Below, in pieces: positions 7,120 through 14,941 of a DNA stretch of 64,000 nt. Origin of the DNA: Tianweitania sediminis (GTDB lineage Bacteria; Pseudomonadota; Alphaproteobacteria; Rhizobiales; Rhizobiaceae); NCBI RefSeq assembly GCF_017813335.1, contig NZ_JAGIYY010000003.1:372001-436000 (forward strand), read 5' to 3'. The position numbers and the translations under genes are program-made. How positions within the stretch are numbered: position 1 is the stretch's first letter; the number at the start of each line of letters is the position of its first letter. Under the pieces are notes generated by a model. That model was not told the DNA's origin, did not search any database, and was given only the letters and a program-made list of their open reading frames with translations.

Positions 7120-8327
7120 CGACGACGGTCCCTCAGGATGATCACGCCCTCGCGGCCGAGCAGCTGTTCCACTTCGGCATGGTCCATGAAGCGGTAGGCC
7201 GTGAGATAGGCAGCAAGCCCATTCTCCGTCGTCTTCAGCGCGGCGTATCGCCAGCGGCCTCCCTGCCTGACCAAGAAAAGCGTATCGGCGCCCGCCTGGA
7301 TGATCAGAGACGCATTCTCCACCAGCGACGGGATCACGGCGTAATCAGACCTGGTGAGATCCGGATGGCGCTGCAGCTGCTTGCGCATCGTCTCGGCCGA
7401 CAACAGCACCACGCCGGCTTGCGAACTGGTGGATGCGCCCACTTCTGTTGGCAAAAGGGCGATCGGCAGCTCGCCTTCGGGTTCGTCAAGGAACCGGCCG
7501 AACCGCTCGGAGGCGATCGTCTCCTCAATGGCGGCGCGAGCAAGCGCCGGCGGCGAGGCGATCGGCCTGGCGGCAAAGGCGCTGTTGGCCGAGGCCGTCA
7601 CCCCCGCCTTGCCGGCATTGTGCGCCCAGCCCGGATCAATCCCGTCCGGAATGCGCGAGATCTCGCCGGTCCGCTTGTTGACGAAGGAGCGCATCGTGTC
7701 GGCCGGCGGATCAAAGGTCAGCGCCTCGCCTTCACGCTGCAGGCGATCAATGTCTCGCTGAGACAGGCTCTGCAGGGTGCAGCGGCAGTTCCAGCCGCAT
7801 GGCGGTGCCCAGCGGTCCCAATAGGGATGATCGACCGGCAGCACCAGGTTGTGTCGCGCGCGATGGGCCGGCCGCGTGCGGTCATCCAGGAGCGCGACGT
7901 AGCGCAGGAAGGGCCGGGCCTTCTTGTTGCGTTCAAAACTCGCCCAATGCCCCTCGGCATAGGAGACCCGCATGTTCGCATCGAAGATGGTCTGCAGGCG
8001 GCGCGGGCTGCCGAGCTGCGCCGGTACCGCTTCACCTGTCGCCGGATCCGTGACCAGCTGCCGGCCCCACCAGCCCTTCGCCTGGAGAACTGGCGTCAGG
8101 TCTTTGGCGAAATCACGGAAGGTTCGCCCTTCCTTCAAGGCGGCTTCAAGAGCGGCGTGAATGTCGCCCAGCACATCGAAGCCTGCTGACTTAGCCACGG
8201 TGAACATCGCGGCATGCTCTTCCTGCCAGACGTCCTGCCAGGAGAAACTTGGGTCCAGTTTCAGGCCGCGGCGTTCCAGCGCGCGGATCGCGTCCTGTGG
8301 TGGGAGCGGCTCGACGACGGTTGCCAT
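7116..8327 (-). CDS. Head morphogenesis protein (Mu gp30/SPP1 gp7-like) with C-terminal PBECR-type domain
   Basis: A 403-residue protein. Residues 1-215 are the phage Mu F-like minor head domain, with the closing signature PPCGWNCRCTLQSLSQRDID near residue 190. Residues 215-300 are a linker. Residues 320-400 (SDYAVIPSLVENASLIIQAG, TLFLVRQGGRWRYAALKTTE) resemble the phage Barnase-EndoU-ColicinE5/D-RelE-like nuclease fold seen at the C-terminus of several MuF proteins. The head domain helps DNA packaging and ejection; the fused domain may be delivered with DNA into the next host. The gene overlaps the portal stop by one base. Catalytic residues of the C-terminal domain were not assigned. Confidence 0.85.
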   Translation of the reverse strand: MATVVEPLPPQDAIRALERRGLKLDPSFSWQDVWQEEHAAMFTVAKSAGFDVLGDIHAALEAALKEGRTFRDFAKDLTPVLQAKGWWGRQLVTDPATGEAVPAQLGSPRRLQTIFDANMRVSYAEGHWASFERNKKARPFLRYVALLDDRTRPAHRARHNLVLPVDHPYWDRWAPPCGWNCRCTLQSLSQRDIDRLQREGEALTFDPPADTMRSFVNKRTGEISRIPDGIDPGWAHNAGKAGVTASANSAFAARPIASPPALARAAIEETIASERFGRFLDEPEGELPIALLPTEVGASTSSQAGVVLLSAETMRKQLQRHPDLTRSDYAVIPSLVENASLIIQAGADTLFLVRQGGRWRYAALKTTENGLAAYLTAYRFMDHAEVEQLLGREGVIILRDRRR

Positions 8328-9874
8328 CAGTCGGCCAGCGGCTGATCCGTTTCACCAGCCAGGCGCGCGGCGAAGCTCGCCCTTGCAAGCAGGTCGGCGA
8401 TGGCCGTCACATCCATGTCGGCAAAGCGCTCCGCCAGGACCTCACGCGCCTCCTCAATCGAGGTCGCCTCCGCGAGACGGTCAGCCAAGCCAGCCGTGAG
8501 CGGCGCAATCAACGGCTCCCAATCGGAAAGAGCCTCGTCGACCGCGTCATCGATCGTATCGGCTCCCTCGTTCCCGCCAACGGTGCTGAAGGCCTCATGC
8601 TTGCCTGCCTGTGCCGGCTTCTTGTCCTTTCCCGGATCAGCGGCTTTTGCCGGCGTGCCGAGCAGCTCATCATCGGCACCTGGATCCGGCAGCCCGATCT
8701 TGTCCCGAACAACGGAAACGCCGACCCTGCCACCCAAGCGAACGAACTTGTCGACGTGGCCCATGAAGGTGTCGAGGTCGATCGGCCTGCGGATCCTGAT
8801 GCGCGGGTAAAGCTTCTGCTTGCCGAAGTTCAGATCCACGAGCGGCCGCGCCAGGTCGCGGTTCAACGTTGCGGCGAGCTGCTGCGCGTCGGCGGCCTCG
8901 ATGTCCTCGCGCACCTTGTCATGTGTCTTGCCGACCGCATGGCCGCCGGCGATCGCGTCGGTGGTCGCCGTCTGGCCCAGCACCAGCTTGGAGATCTGTC
9001 GATCGAGCCAGTCCGCGCGCTTTTCATAGAGCTCGTGGTTTCCGGAGATCTTCGCTTCCACGAACTCGACCGTCATCGCCTGAGGGATGATGGCCGCATA
9101 ATCGACGCCGATACTGGTGACCGCCTCCAGGAGCACCTCCTTGTCGCGCTCGGATGCGCCCGGATCGAACTTCCCCAGCCGCAGCGGCTGCCCATAAGCC
9201 TCGCAGAAGATCGCCCAATCCTTGACCGTGTAGGCCTTGAACATGAAAGCCCACGCGGCACCCCGCGCCAGACCGCCGCGGATCGGCAACCCGCTCTTTG
9301 CCTTTGCGTGATGAACGATCCAGCCGAAGGGCTTCAGAGGAACGCCTTCGCCGCCTTCGCGCAGCTTCAGCGTTTCCCCGTCGATCCGGTCGAAGATAAA
9401 CCAGCGTGGATCCCGCCACTTGAGTTCGCGCGGCCGCCACTGGCCTTCCGACGTGTCCCAAAGGATCTCGGTTGCCGAGAAACCCTTTCCGAGGGCGTCC
9501 AGCACATCGCGCAGCTCTCCCTGGAAGGCATCGCGGTCGATCACCTCTCGAATGAGGTCCGCGTGCTTCACTGCGGCGGCGTCATCGCCAGCGGCATCAA
9601 CGGTGATCTCCAAGCCCGACACCTGCATTTTCCGGGTGCCGAGTACGCTGGCATAGTGCTGGTCGCGCTCCTCGATGTCTTCGGCCAATGCCAAATACTG
9701 CTCCGGATCTCCCTCGATCGAGTCACGGAGCAGGCGGGCCAGTCGGCCAGGCGTGAGGCCGGCTGCCGGATGCATCGCGTCGTGGCGCCGGACGCCAGCC
9801 GACGTGGGCGCTGCCTGCTCCTGCTTCAGGGCGCGAATGTCGATCGGCCGGCCATAAGCGTCGAGCAGTGGCAT
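8327..9874 (-). CDS. Portal protein (DUF935, Mu gp29-like)
   Basis: A 515-residue protein beginning MPLLDAYGRPIDIRALKQEQ, the conserved opening of DUF935 portals. Other family segments are DIEERDQHYASVLGTRKMQV near residue 85, GFSATEILWDTSEGQWRP, and HAKAKSGLPIRGGLARG. The portal forms a dodecameric ring at one capsid vertex through which DNA is packaged and released. It overlaps both terminase and gp30 by one base, giving tight coupling. The last 100 residues are acidic and helical. Length is normal for the family. Confidence 0.95.
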   Translation of the reverse strand: MPLLDAYGRPIDIRALKQEQAAPTSAGVRRHDAMHPAAGLTPGRLARLLRDSIEGDPEQYLALAEDIEERDQHYASVLGTRKMQVSGLEITVDAAGDDAAAVKHADLIREVIDRDAFQGELRDVLDALGKGFSATEILWDTSEGQWRPRELKWRDPRWFIFDRIDGETLKLREGGEGVPLKPFGWIVHHAKAKSGLPIRGGLARGAAWAFMFKAYTVKDWAIFCEAYGQPLRLGKFDPGASERDKEVLLEAVTSIGVDYAAIIPQAMTVEFVEAKISGNHELYEKRADWLDRQISKLVLGQTATTDAIAGGHAVGKTHDKVREDIEAADAQQLAATLNRDLARPLVDLNFGKQKLYPRIRIRRPIDLDTFMGHVDKFVRLGGRVGVSVVRDKIGLPDPGADDELLGTPAKAADPGKDKKPAQAGKHEAFSTVGGNEGADTIDDAVDEALSDWEPLIAPLTAGLADRLAEATSIEEAREVLAERFADMDVTAIADLLARASFAARLAGETDQPLAD

Positions 9875-11241
9875 CAGAAGATCCCCCGATCTCGTCGGCC
9901 GCTCGGCCGATCTTCAGGCGGGCGCATCCGCAGGCCGCCGCCACCTGCGCCCTCGTCGAATTTAGTGCGGGCGCGCGGTGCGCGTTGGTAGCCATATTCA
10001 TGTTGCGCGCCGCCGGCGGCATTGACGGCAAGAAACATGGCCCAGGTTCGGTCGGCGTGATCGTCATCCCGCTCGGCAACGAAGCGGGGCGCACCGGTTG
10101 CCGAGGCGACCTTGCGAAGCTTGTGCAAATCACTGCGCAGCGGGACGTCCCCTTCACGAATGCGGATGGTGCGATCCTCGAAGCGCTCTTTCCCGGCGGT
10201 CGCCATGACGAGCTTGTTCGGCCCGGTGAACAGCACACCCTCGATGCGCGAAGCGCCGTAGCGGCGCTGGGCATCCTCCACCGGCTTTTCGCCCATGCCG
10301 GTTTGATCCATGCAGCCGCGGCCGACCCGGTACCGCTGCATGACATCGTCCAGCGCCTCGTCCTGTTCGGCGAAGGTTTTGCGCTTCAACTCAATGCGCT
10401 CACGATCCCAAAGGACGTCGCCGACTTGTTCCAGCACCTGGATGACGAAGAGGTCGTTGCGGCGGCCGATATCGACGCCGATGAAGCAGACGCCGCCCTC
10501 GTAGCCCTCCGGATCTCCAGCACGCGGATCCTCGCAGGACGTGATCAGCTCATAGGTGAGCCATGCGCTCGCCTCGTCCAGGTACTGCAGCTCATACTCC
10601 TGAGCCCAGGCATCCTCATCGGCCAGGCCGGCGCGCAGCTCGTCGATATCACGAGGCAGACCATCGGCGACGGCCTGGTAGATGTCGACGGAGTGCCGAG
10701 ACCAGGTGTCATCGTCGGCCGTGTCGATCTCGTAGAACTTGCCGCTCTTGCCGTTCGGGGTCGATGTAACGCGCAGCTTCCAGCCCGCTGAAATCACAGG
10801 AAACAGCGCCTTCCAGATCGCACCGGAATCCTTGTGGAAGGCAAACTCGTCCAGGAAAACGTTGGAGGAAAAGCCGCGTGCCGTATCGGGGTTCGCAGGC
10901 AGGGCCGTGATCTTGGAGCCGTGCGGGAACGCCACTTCAAGCGCCTTGTAGCTCACGGCGCCGATATCATAATCCGCCTCGTAGGCATCGAAGGTCAGGC
11001 CGTATGCGTTGGCGTGGATCTTCACGCCCTCTTCGATCGCTTCACGGGCCTGGCGCTCGCCGCGCGACAGGATGACCCACCTGGTGCGGGCCTGCTTCAC
11101 GACATGTTCGAAGCTTTCATCGACGCATTCCAGCGTGGTGGTGAACGTCTTGCCGGTTTGACGAGCGAACTTGCCCAGCTTGAAGCGGGAGCGATCGTCG
11201 AACCAGCGGCGCTGGTAGGGGAAAAGGATCGGAGTGCCCAT
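9874..11241 (-). CDS. Large terminase subunit (Mu gp28-like)
   Basis: A 455-residue packaging motor protein. The ATPase domain has a Walker A-like KFARQTGKT at residues 24-32 and a Walker B FLDEF at about 129-133, followed by TSTPNGKSGKFYEID. The nuclease domain starts at about residue 250 with FIGVDIGRRNDLFVI and has a further acidic site in CMDQTGMGE near residue 310. It binds the portal, cuts replicated Mu-like DNA and pumps it into the procapsid. The last 50 residues are rich in Gly and Arg. The small subunit gene ends two bases before it. Confidence 0.95.
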   Translation of the reverse strand: MGTPILFPYQRRWFDDRSRFKLGKFARQTGKTFTTTLECVDESFEHVVKQARTRWVILSRGERQAREAIEEGVKIHANAYGLTFDAYEADYDIGAVSYKALEVAFPHGSKITALPANPDTARGFSSNVFLDEFAFHKDSGAIWKALFPVISAGWKLRVTSTPNGKSGKFYEIDTADDDTWSRHSVDIYQAVADGLPRDIDELRAGLADEDAWAQEYELQYLDEASAWLTYELITSCEDPRAGDPEGYEGGVCFIGVDIGRRNDLFVIQVLEQVGDVLWDRERIELKRKTFAEQDEALDDVMQRYRVGRGCMDQTGMGEKPVEDAQRRYGASRIEGVLFTGPNKLVMATAGKERFEDRTIRIREGDVPLRSDLHKLRKVASATGAPRFVAERDDDHADRTWAMFLAVNAAGGAQHEYGYQRAPRARTKFDEGAGGGGLRMRPPEDRPSGRRDRGIF

Positions 11242-11243
11242 CG

Positions 11244-11834
11244 TCAGGTTTCCCCACGATAGGCTTTGCGGATGAGTGCGAGCACCGTGTCCGCATCAAC
11301 CGGGACCCCGGCTTTCTGTACCGTCTCGACGGCGTCCTGAACCTTCTCGCCGAACTCTTTCTCGACGCGCGATCGGCGGATGGTGGAGAGACCCTGCGCT
11401 TGAGCGGCCGCGCGCAGCGCGTTGGCCAGGTTCATGGCGCCTTTGGGATCGACGCCGCTTTCACCCGCGGCCGTGATCACTTCAAACACGAGCGTCTTGA
11501 TCGCCTCGGCAGCAATGACGGTGAGATCGTCGGACGACTTGGCATCAAACTTCTCTGCGAGCGTCGCGGAGATCTCGCGCGTTTCGTCCAGCCGGCGCGA
11601 CAAGGTCGCCAGCTTGATGCTGTACCGGTTGAACGCCGAAAACGACGGGATGGAGAAATCCAGCTCGCCATGGTGGTTGCGCCGCAGCTCCTCGAGCTTC
11701 GCATAGAAGTCCTGGTAGATTTCGAGCTGGGTCCGTTCGCGATCGCGCAGCTGCTCGTTCGCCCACGCAATGATGGGCGTGGCTGCTTCTGGCAGCATCT
11801 CGATCCCTGAAAGTCGACCGCGCCCAACCGCCAT
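11244..11834 (-). CDS. Small terminase subunit (DUF3486, Mu gp27-like)
   Basis: A 196-residue protein starting AVGRGRLSGIEMLPEAAT with the LSSIEMLP-like motif of DUF3486, followed by helical segments (NEQLRDRERTQLEIYQDF, LEELRRNHHGELDFSIPSFS). FSAFNRYSIKLA near residue 67 is also typical. The family member in Mu is gp27, which recognises the packaging start near the phage end and recruits the large subunit. Order and two-base spacing to gp28 agree. Confidence 0.9.
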   Translation of the reverse strand: MAVGRGRLSGIEMLPEAATPIIAWANEQLRDRERTQLEIYQDFYAKLEELRRNHHGELDFSIPSFSAFNRYSIKLATLSRRLDETREISATLAEKFDAKSSDDLTVIAAEAIKTLVFEVITAAGESGVDPKGAMNLANALRAAAQAQGLSTIRRSRVEKEFGEKVQDAVETVQKAGVPVDADTVLALIRKAYRGET

Positions 11835-11836
11835 GA

Positions 11837-12127
11837 TCAGCTCCAGCGCGGCCGAGAAGCGATGCCGTCGATGTTCGAGCGCTTCTCATAGTGCTCCAGA
11901 CCGGCGCGCGTGATCCCTGCAATCAAAAGATCGCCGGCGACGGTGATGTGGATGGCATCAAGCTCCTCGAGCTTGCGCAGCTGCGTCCGCAGCCACTCCC
12001 GGCTCCGGGAATAGCCCTGCACCGCAAGAGCGCGATCGAGCAGCGTCTCGTTGAGCCGGCCGTCCGACTGCTTGTTGAGTTCGCCAAGGATCGCCAGTCG
12101 GGCTTCCTCGTTCAATCCGTCGCTCAT
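11837..12127 (-). CDS. Winged-helix-like phage protein (VpaChn25_0724-like), copy 2
   Basis: A 96-residue protein (MSDGLNEEARLAILGELNKQ) with the pattern of the VpaChn25_0724 phage family: an N-terminal helix with a LAIL-type core, then SREWLRTQLRKLEELDAIHI as the wing helix pair, and ITRAGLEHYEKRSN with the LT-x-x-G motif near the end. It is related to its upstream neighbour, which has RAYVRTQLAWLE in the same place. A DNA-binding role before terminase is plausible but unproven. A longer in-frame version upstream was rejected because it would overlay the neighbour. Confidence 0.75.
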   Translation of the reverse strand: MSDGLNEEARLAILGELNKQSDGRLNETLLDRALAVQGYSRSREWLRTQLRKLEELDAIHITVAGDLLIAGITRAGLEHYEKRSNIDGIASRPRWS

Positions 12128-12143
12128 GTGTCTCCTCCTTGCG

Positions 12144-12455
12144 CTAGTGGCCAGGTCCGGGGCGTTTGATGCCGGGCAGTGTGTGGCGGCGCAGAACGTG
12201 ATCGGCGCCGGCCTGCGTAAGCTGGCTGACGAAGCCAGCAGCACCTTCGATGTTGCGGACGGCGCCGGCGCTGTTTTCCAACCAGGCAAGCTGGGTTCGG
12301 ACATATGCGCGACCGCGGTTGATCGCCCACCTGGTGACCAGCAGATCGTCGAGCATGGAATCCGTCATCCGATAGTCCGGTTGCTCGGCCAGAAGGCGCA
12401 GAATGCAAAGGCGGGCGGACATGTCGTACATGTCGTTGTAGCCTTCGAAGATCAT
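12144..12455 (-). CDS. VpaChn25_0724 family phage protein, copy 1
   Basis: A 103-residue protein with the classic family outline: SARLCILRLLAEQPDYRMTD at residue 13, a helix-turn-helix-like middle, GRAYVRTQLAWLENS, then LTQAGADHVLRRHTLPGIKR ending in RPGPGH. The LPGIKRP close is a strong family marker. In Mu-like phages it sits between DUF2730 and DUF3486. The fold resembles a winged helix, so it may bind DNA during packaging or replication; the biochemical function is unknown. It overlaps DUF2730 by four bases. Confidence 0.85.
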   Translation of the reverse strand: MIFEGYNDMYDMSARLCILRLLAEQPDYRMTDSMLDDLLVTRWAINRGRAYVRTQLAWLENSAGAVRNIEGAAGFVSQLTQAGADHVLRRHTLPGIKRPGPGH

Positions 12456-12889
12456 GTCTGCCCTCCTTGCCCCTTGCGTGCGGCCGCGGCGTACATGAAG
12501 TCCTCGATGCGCGATATCGCGGCCGCGCTGGCCTGGATCGTCATCAGCGCGGATTTCACTTCACCTTCAAGGCGCGTGAACGAAAGCTCCAGCCGGTGAT
12601 GATCTTCCTTCGTCGGTCGGTTCTTGAGGTCGAGCTCGACTATGCCCAGCCGCTTCTCGATCTCGTTCACAGCGCTCAGCCGCTTCTCAAGCTCGGTGAC
12701 CTGGTTTTTGACCGTCTCGATGCCCGTTGCCACAACGGTCATCTTACCGCTGTCTACCAGCTGCGACTTGTCTCCGATGCCGGAAAAGCCGAGCAGCTTG
12801 AGGAGCGTAACAACGACGAACACGGTGCCCACGACTCCTGCTGCAAGGGCGGGTGAATAGTCGACCATGAGCTTGATGTACGGGTCCAT
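12452..12889 (-). CDS. DUF2730 family protein (Mu gp25-like)
   Basis: A 145-residue protein with one N-terminal membrane segment (ALAAGVVGTVFVVVTLLKLL, about residues 14-33) followed by a coiled coil (VTELEKRLSAVNEIEKRLG, then KEDHHRLELSFTRLEG). This membrane-anchor-plus-coil layout and the position between lysis genes and VpaChn/DUF3486 define DUF2730 in Mu-like phages. A role in lysis, as a spanin-like or holin-associated factor, is possible but not shown. It starts three bases after the preceding membrane protein gene. Confidence 0.82.
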   Translation of the reverse strand: MDPYIKLMVDYSPALAAGVVGTVFVVVTLLKLLGFSGIGDKSQLVDSGKMTVVATGIETVKNQVTELEKRLSAVNEIEKRLGIVELDLKNRPTKEDHHRLELSFTRLEGEVKSALMTIQASAAAISRIEDFMYAAAARKGQGGQT

Positions 12890-12892
12890 GCG

Positions 12893-13315
12893 TCAATCCT
12901 GTCGCTTGAGCCCGAGGTAAACCGCCGTAACGATTATCGAGAGCGCGAACGCCGTGTGACTCCTTGCCGTCAGCGGCGAGGTGTCCGCGGCCCAGAAGGA
13001 GATCGCGATGATTGTCCAGATGCCCGTGGCAAGCATCATGGCCACGAACCGGATCATCGTCGATCCACGGATAGGACCCAGCGCGACGAGTTGGGCGGCA
13101 ATGATGCCTGCGATGATCAAAGCCCAGCCATAAGGCGGCAGCGAGCTGAAGGACGCGTAGCGCGGGAGCGAGAAGATTTCCGGCTTGGTCACCAGGAACT
13201 GGAGCCAGCCCAACAGCATCACGAGGCTCGTAAGCTCGATTGGCCGGGCAAGATCCCGGCCAAGCACGTCGCCAAGCGCGTGCAAGATCTTCTTCCGCAT
13301 TCCAGTCACGCGCAT
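12893..13315 (-). CDS. Four-helix membrane protein, probable holin-like lysis protein
   Basis: A 140-residue protein with about four membrane segments: ELTSLVMLLGWLQFLV, YGWALIIAGIIAAQLVAL, STMIRFVAMMLATGIWTIIA and HTAFALSIIVTAVYLGL. It stands in the lysis cluster between a zinc-finger gene and DUF2730. A holin or a regulator of lysis timing is the most economical guess, but no holin family signature was recognised. The start is either this ATG, overlapping the upstream gene by ten bases, or an ATG five codons later (MRKKILHALGD). Confidence 0.6.
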   Translation of the reverse strand: MRVTGMRKKILHALGDVLGRDLARPIELTSLVMLLGWLQFLVTKPEIFSLPRYASFSSLPPYGWALIIAGIIAAQLVALGPIRGSTMIRFVAMMLATGIWTIIAISFWAADTSPLTARSHTAFALSIIVTAVYLGLKRQD

Positions 13316-13536
13316 TTCCGTCTCAGTGCCTTTTCGTGGATCCGCTGACAGTCGATGCAGCGCCGGGCGAAGGGCGCGGCCCCGCGGCGCTCATCGTCGA
13401 TCGGCAGCATGCAGTCTTGGCACTCAATTGTGCCTTGCGTCCGGACCTGGGCCTGAGCCCTCTCGACGAAAATGCGGCGCTCTTCTTCGGCTCGGAAGTC
13501 CGCGAGCTCGAGCGCCGCATTGCTGACATAGGACAT
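13306..13536 (-). CDS. TraR/DksA-type C4 zinc-finger protein
   Basis: A 76-residue protein with an N-terminal helix (ADFRAEEERRIFVERAQAQV) and a four-cysteine zinc finger: ECQDC, then CIDCQRIHE 18 residues later. This is the TraR/DksA C-terminal finger. Truncated family members bind the secondary channel of RNA polymerase or serve other regulatory roles; many Mu-like and P2-like phages carry one beside the lysis genes. The N-terminal helix lacks the full coiled coil of DksA, as in TraR. It may alter host transcription late in infection. Confidence 0.85.
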   Translation of the reverse strand: MSYVSNAALELADFRAEEERRIFVERAQAQVRTQGTIECQDCMLPIDDERRGAAPFARRCIDCQRIHEKALRRKCA

Positions 13537-13543
13537 CAGCCGG

Positions 13544-14086
13544 TCAGGGGCCGATCGACGCGGTGGAGACGCCGTTTACGCCGATGGCCGGCGATGTCGC
13601 TTCCCGCTCGGGGTCGATGAGCACGCCATCAAGCCGCGCCTCAATCATGTCCGCCAGATCGTCACGGGTCTTTTCAAAGTGCTTCAAAGCACCGGGAATG
13701 GCCTTCAAGGCATACTCGGCCGCGATCTCGATCGCCTGGCTTTTAACGTAGATCGGGATGCCGCCGGCCGCCCGGTCGCCCAGCTTGGAGATCGCGTAGC
13801 CGATTGCTCGAGCCAAGCCCTGCTCGACCACGTCGCGCTGCAGCGCATTGGTCTTGAGACCCAGCCAGCCGGTGACCTTCGTCAGCAACCAAACGGCAAG
13901 TGCCATCAGGACCGCGAACAGGATCGGCGCCAGCCAGGAGAGAGTGGCAACAACAGTCGGGCCGAGGTCGATGCTTCCACCGGGATCGACCGTCTGCGCC
14001 AGCGCTAACGTGGGCTCGACGATGATGGCAGCGAGCAAGATCAAACATGACGCAGCTGCGAAAAACAAGCTTCGTAGAAAGCGCAT
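13544..14086 (-). CDS. Secreted or membrane-anchored lysis-region protein
   Basis: A 180-residue protein. Residues 1-31 are a signal peptide or signal anchor (RFLRSLFFAAASCLILLAA, ending in ALAQ). A second membrane segment lies at about 47-69 (LSWLAPILFAVLMALAVWLL). The rest is amphipathic and charged, with a long helix (ALKHFEKTRDDLADMIEARL). A ribosome site AGGAGC precedes this ATG. It follows the amidase gene directly, so a holin, pinholin or spanin function is likely; no named family was recognised. Confidence 0.65.
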   Translation of the reverse strand: MRFLRSLFFAAASCLILLAAIIVEPTLALAQTVDPGGSIDLGPTVVATLSWLAPILFAVLMALAVWLLTKVTGWLGLKTNALQRDVVEQGLARAIGYAISKLGDRAAGGIPIYVKSQAIEIAAEYALKAIPGALKHFEKTRDDLADMIEARLDGVLIDPEREATSPAIGVNGVSTASIGP

Positions 14087-14108
14087 TGCAGAGCTCCTGG
14101 TAACGGCC

Positions 14109-14846
14109 TCAAGCGGCCTGATTGACTTCGAAGAGCCCGCGCAGGCGGGCAACCGTGGTGGCGTCGAGAGTGCCGGTCTGTTTCAAGCCGACGCTCGATT
14201 GGAAGGCGCGGGTCGCGGCCTTTGTCTTCTCGCCGATGATCCCGTCGATCGGGCCGAGCACAAAGCCGGCGCGCGTCAGCAGACGCTGCAGATAAGCGTC
14301 ACGCGTATCGGGGCCTTCGAGAACAGGTGCCGTTCCTGCTTCGAGAACGACCGGCTTCCATGTCCCTCGGATGTCTGCGACGGCAAAGCCTTTTGATTCC
14401 GCCCACGGGATCACGTCAAACACGGGGCAGGCCTTCAGATGTTCAAAGGGCTCGATGATGCCGTTGCCGTTTCGGTCAGGCGACAGATCGCGGTGGCCGC
14501 ACCAGCGAATACCGGGGTAGCGCTTGTCGAAGAAGCTCATGGCACTTGCCAGAGCCGGGAGGAGATGACGGACAGTCTCGAAGTCGGGGCGGCCCTGGGC
14601 GTCAACGCCGCCGATCATGGCGAGGCCAAGCGCGATCGAATTGAAGCCGGCAACGTGGGCCCCCACGGCATCGTAGCCGCGGCCGACGTAAACGTGCCCG
14701 GATTGCCCAAGAACGGCATTGTAACCGATGTCGGACCATCCTTGCGCCATATGGATCTTGCGCAGTCCGGAAACGCCGCCGCTCCAGCCGGGCGGCGTCG
14801 CCGTGACGTGGATGACGCCGAGGGTGGTTTTCTTGCGGTTGGGCAT
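14109..14846 (-). CDS. Endolysin: N-acetylmuramoyl-L-alanine amidase with peptidoglycan-binding domain
   Basis: A 245-residue lysis enzyme cutting the bond between muramic acid and the peptide stem. Residues 1-150 are an amidase_2 domain with zinc ligands in VIHVTA (near residue 13), WCGHRDLSPDRNG and KACPVFD. Residues 175-240 are a peptidoglycan-binding_1 domain (LLTRAGFVLGPIDGIIGEKT). No signal peptide is visible, so it probably needs the neighbouring membrane protein for release. A ribosome site (GAGAG) precedes this ATG. An inverted repeat 27 bases upstream marks a probable activator-dependent late promoter, as for Mu lys. Confidence 0.93.
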   Translation of the reverse strand: MPNRKKTTLGVIHVTATPPGWSGGVSGLRKIHMAQGWSDIGYNAVLGQSGHVYVGRGYDAVGAHVAGFNSIALGLAMIGGVDAQGRPDFETVRHLLPALASAMSFFDKRYPGIRWCGHRDLSPDRNGNGIIEPFEHLKACPVFDVIPWAESKGFAVADIRGTWKPVVLEAGTAPVLEGPDTRDAYLQRLLTRAGFVLGPIDGIIGEKTKAATRAFQSSVGLKQTGTLDATTVARLRGLFEVNQAA

Positions 14847-14873
14847 GAACGGCTCTCGGCACACAGATGAAGG

Positions 14874-14887
14874 GGCCGATTTCGGCC
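14874..14887. promoter_or_regulatory. Dyad GGCCGATTTCGGCC upstream of the amidase gene (Plys-like site)
   Basis: Six-base arms GGCCGA/TCGGCC around two central bases, extendable to GGG...CCC, in the 95-base gap between the Mor/C-like activator gene and the amidase gene. The same dyad with AATT in the centre stands before the protease gene. Mu places a C-activated promoter, Plys, exactly between C and lys. Confidence 0.55.
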
Positions 14888-14941
14888 CGTGCCGGTTGTC
14901 GCGTAAGTGGGATTAAGGGAGCGGAGCCCGTTTTCGGTTGC

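Noticed and set aside
7104-8189. Plus-strand frame of about 360 codons opposite the head morphogenesis gene
   Set aside because: Mirror of the coding strand in GC-rich DNA; no recognisable motif or ribosome site, and the minus-strand gene has clear MuF motifs.
8249-9991. 580-codon plus-strand frame opposite the portal gene
   Set aside because: Composition is that of antisense GC-rich sequence and the minus strand encodes a full DUF935 portal.
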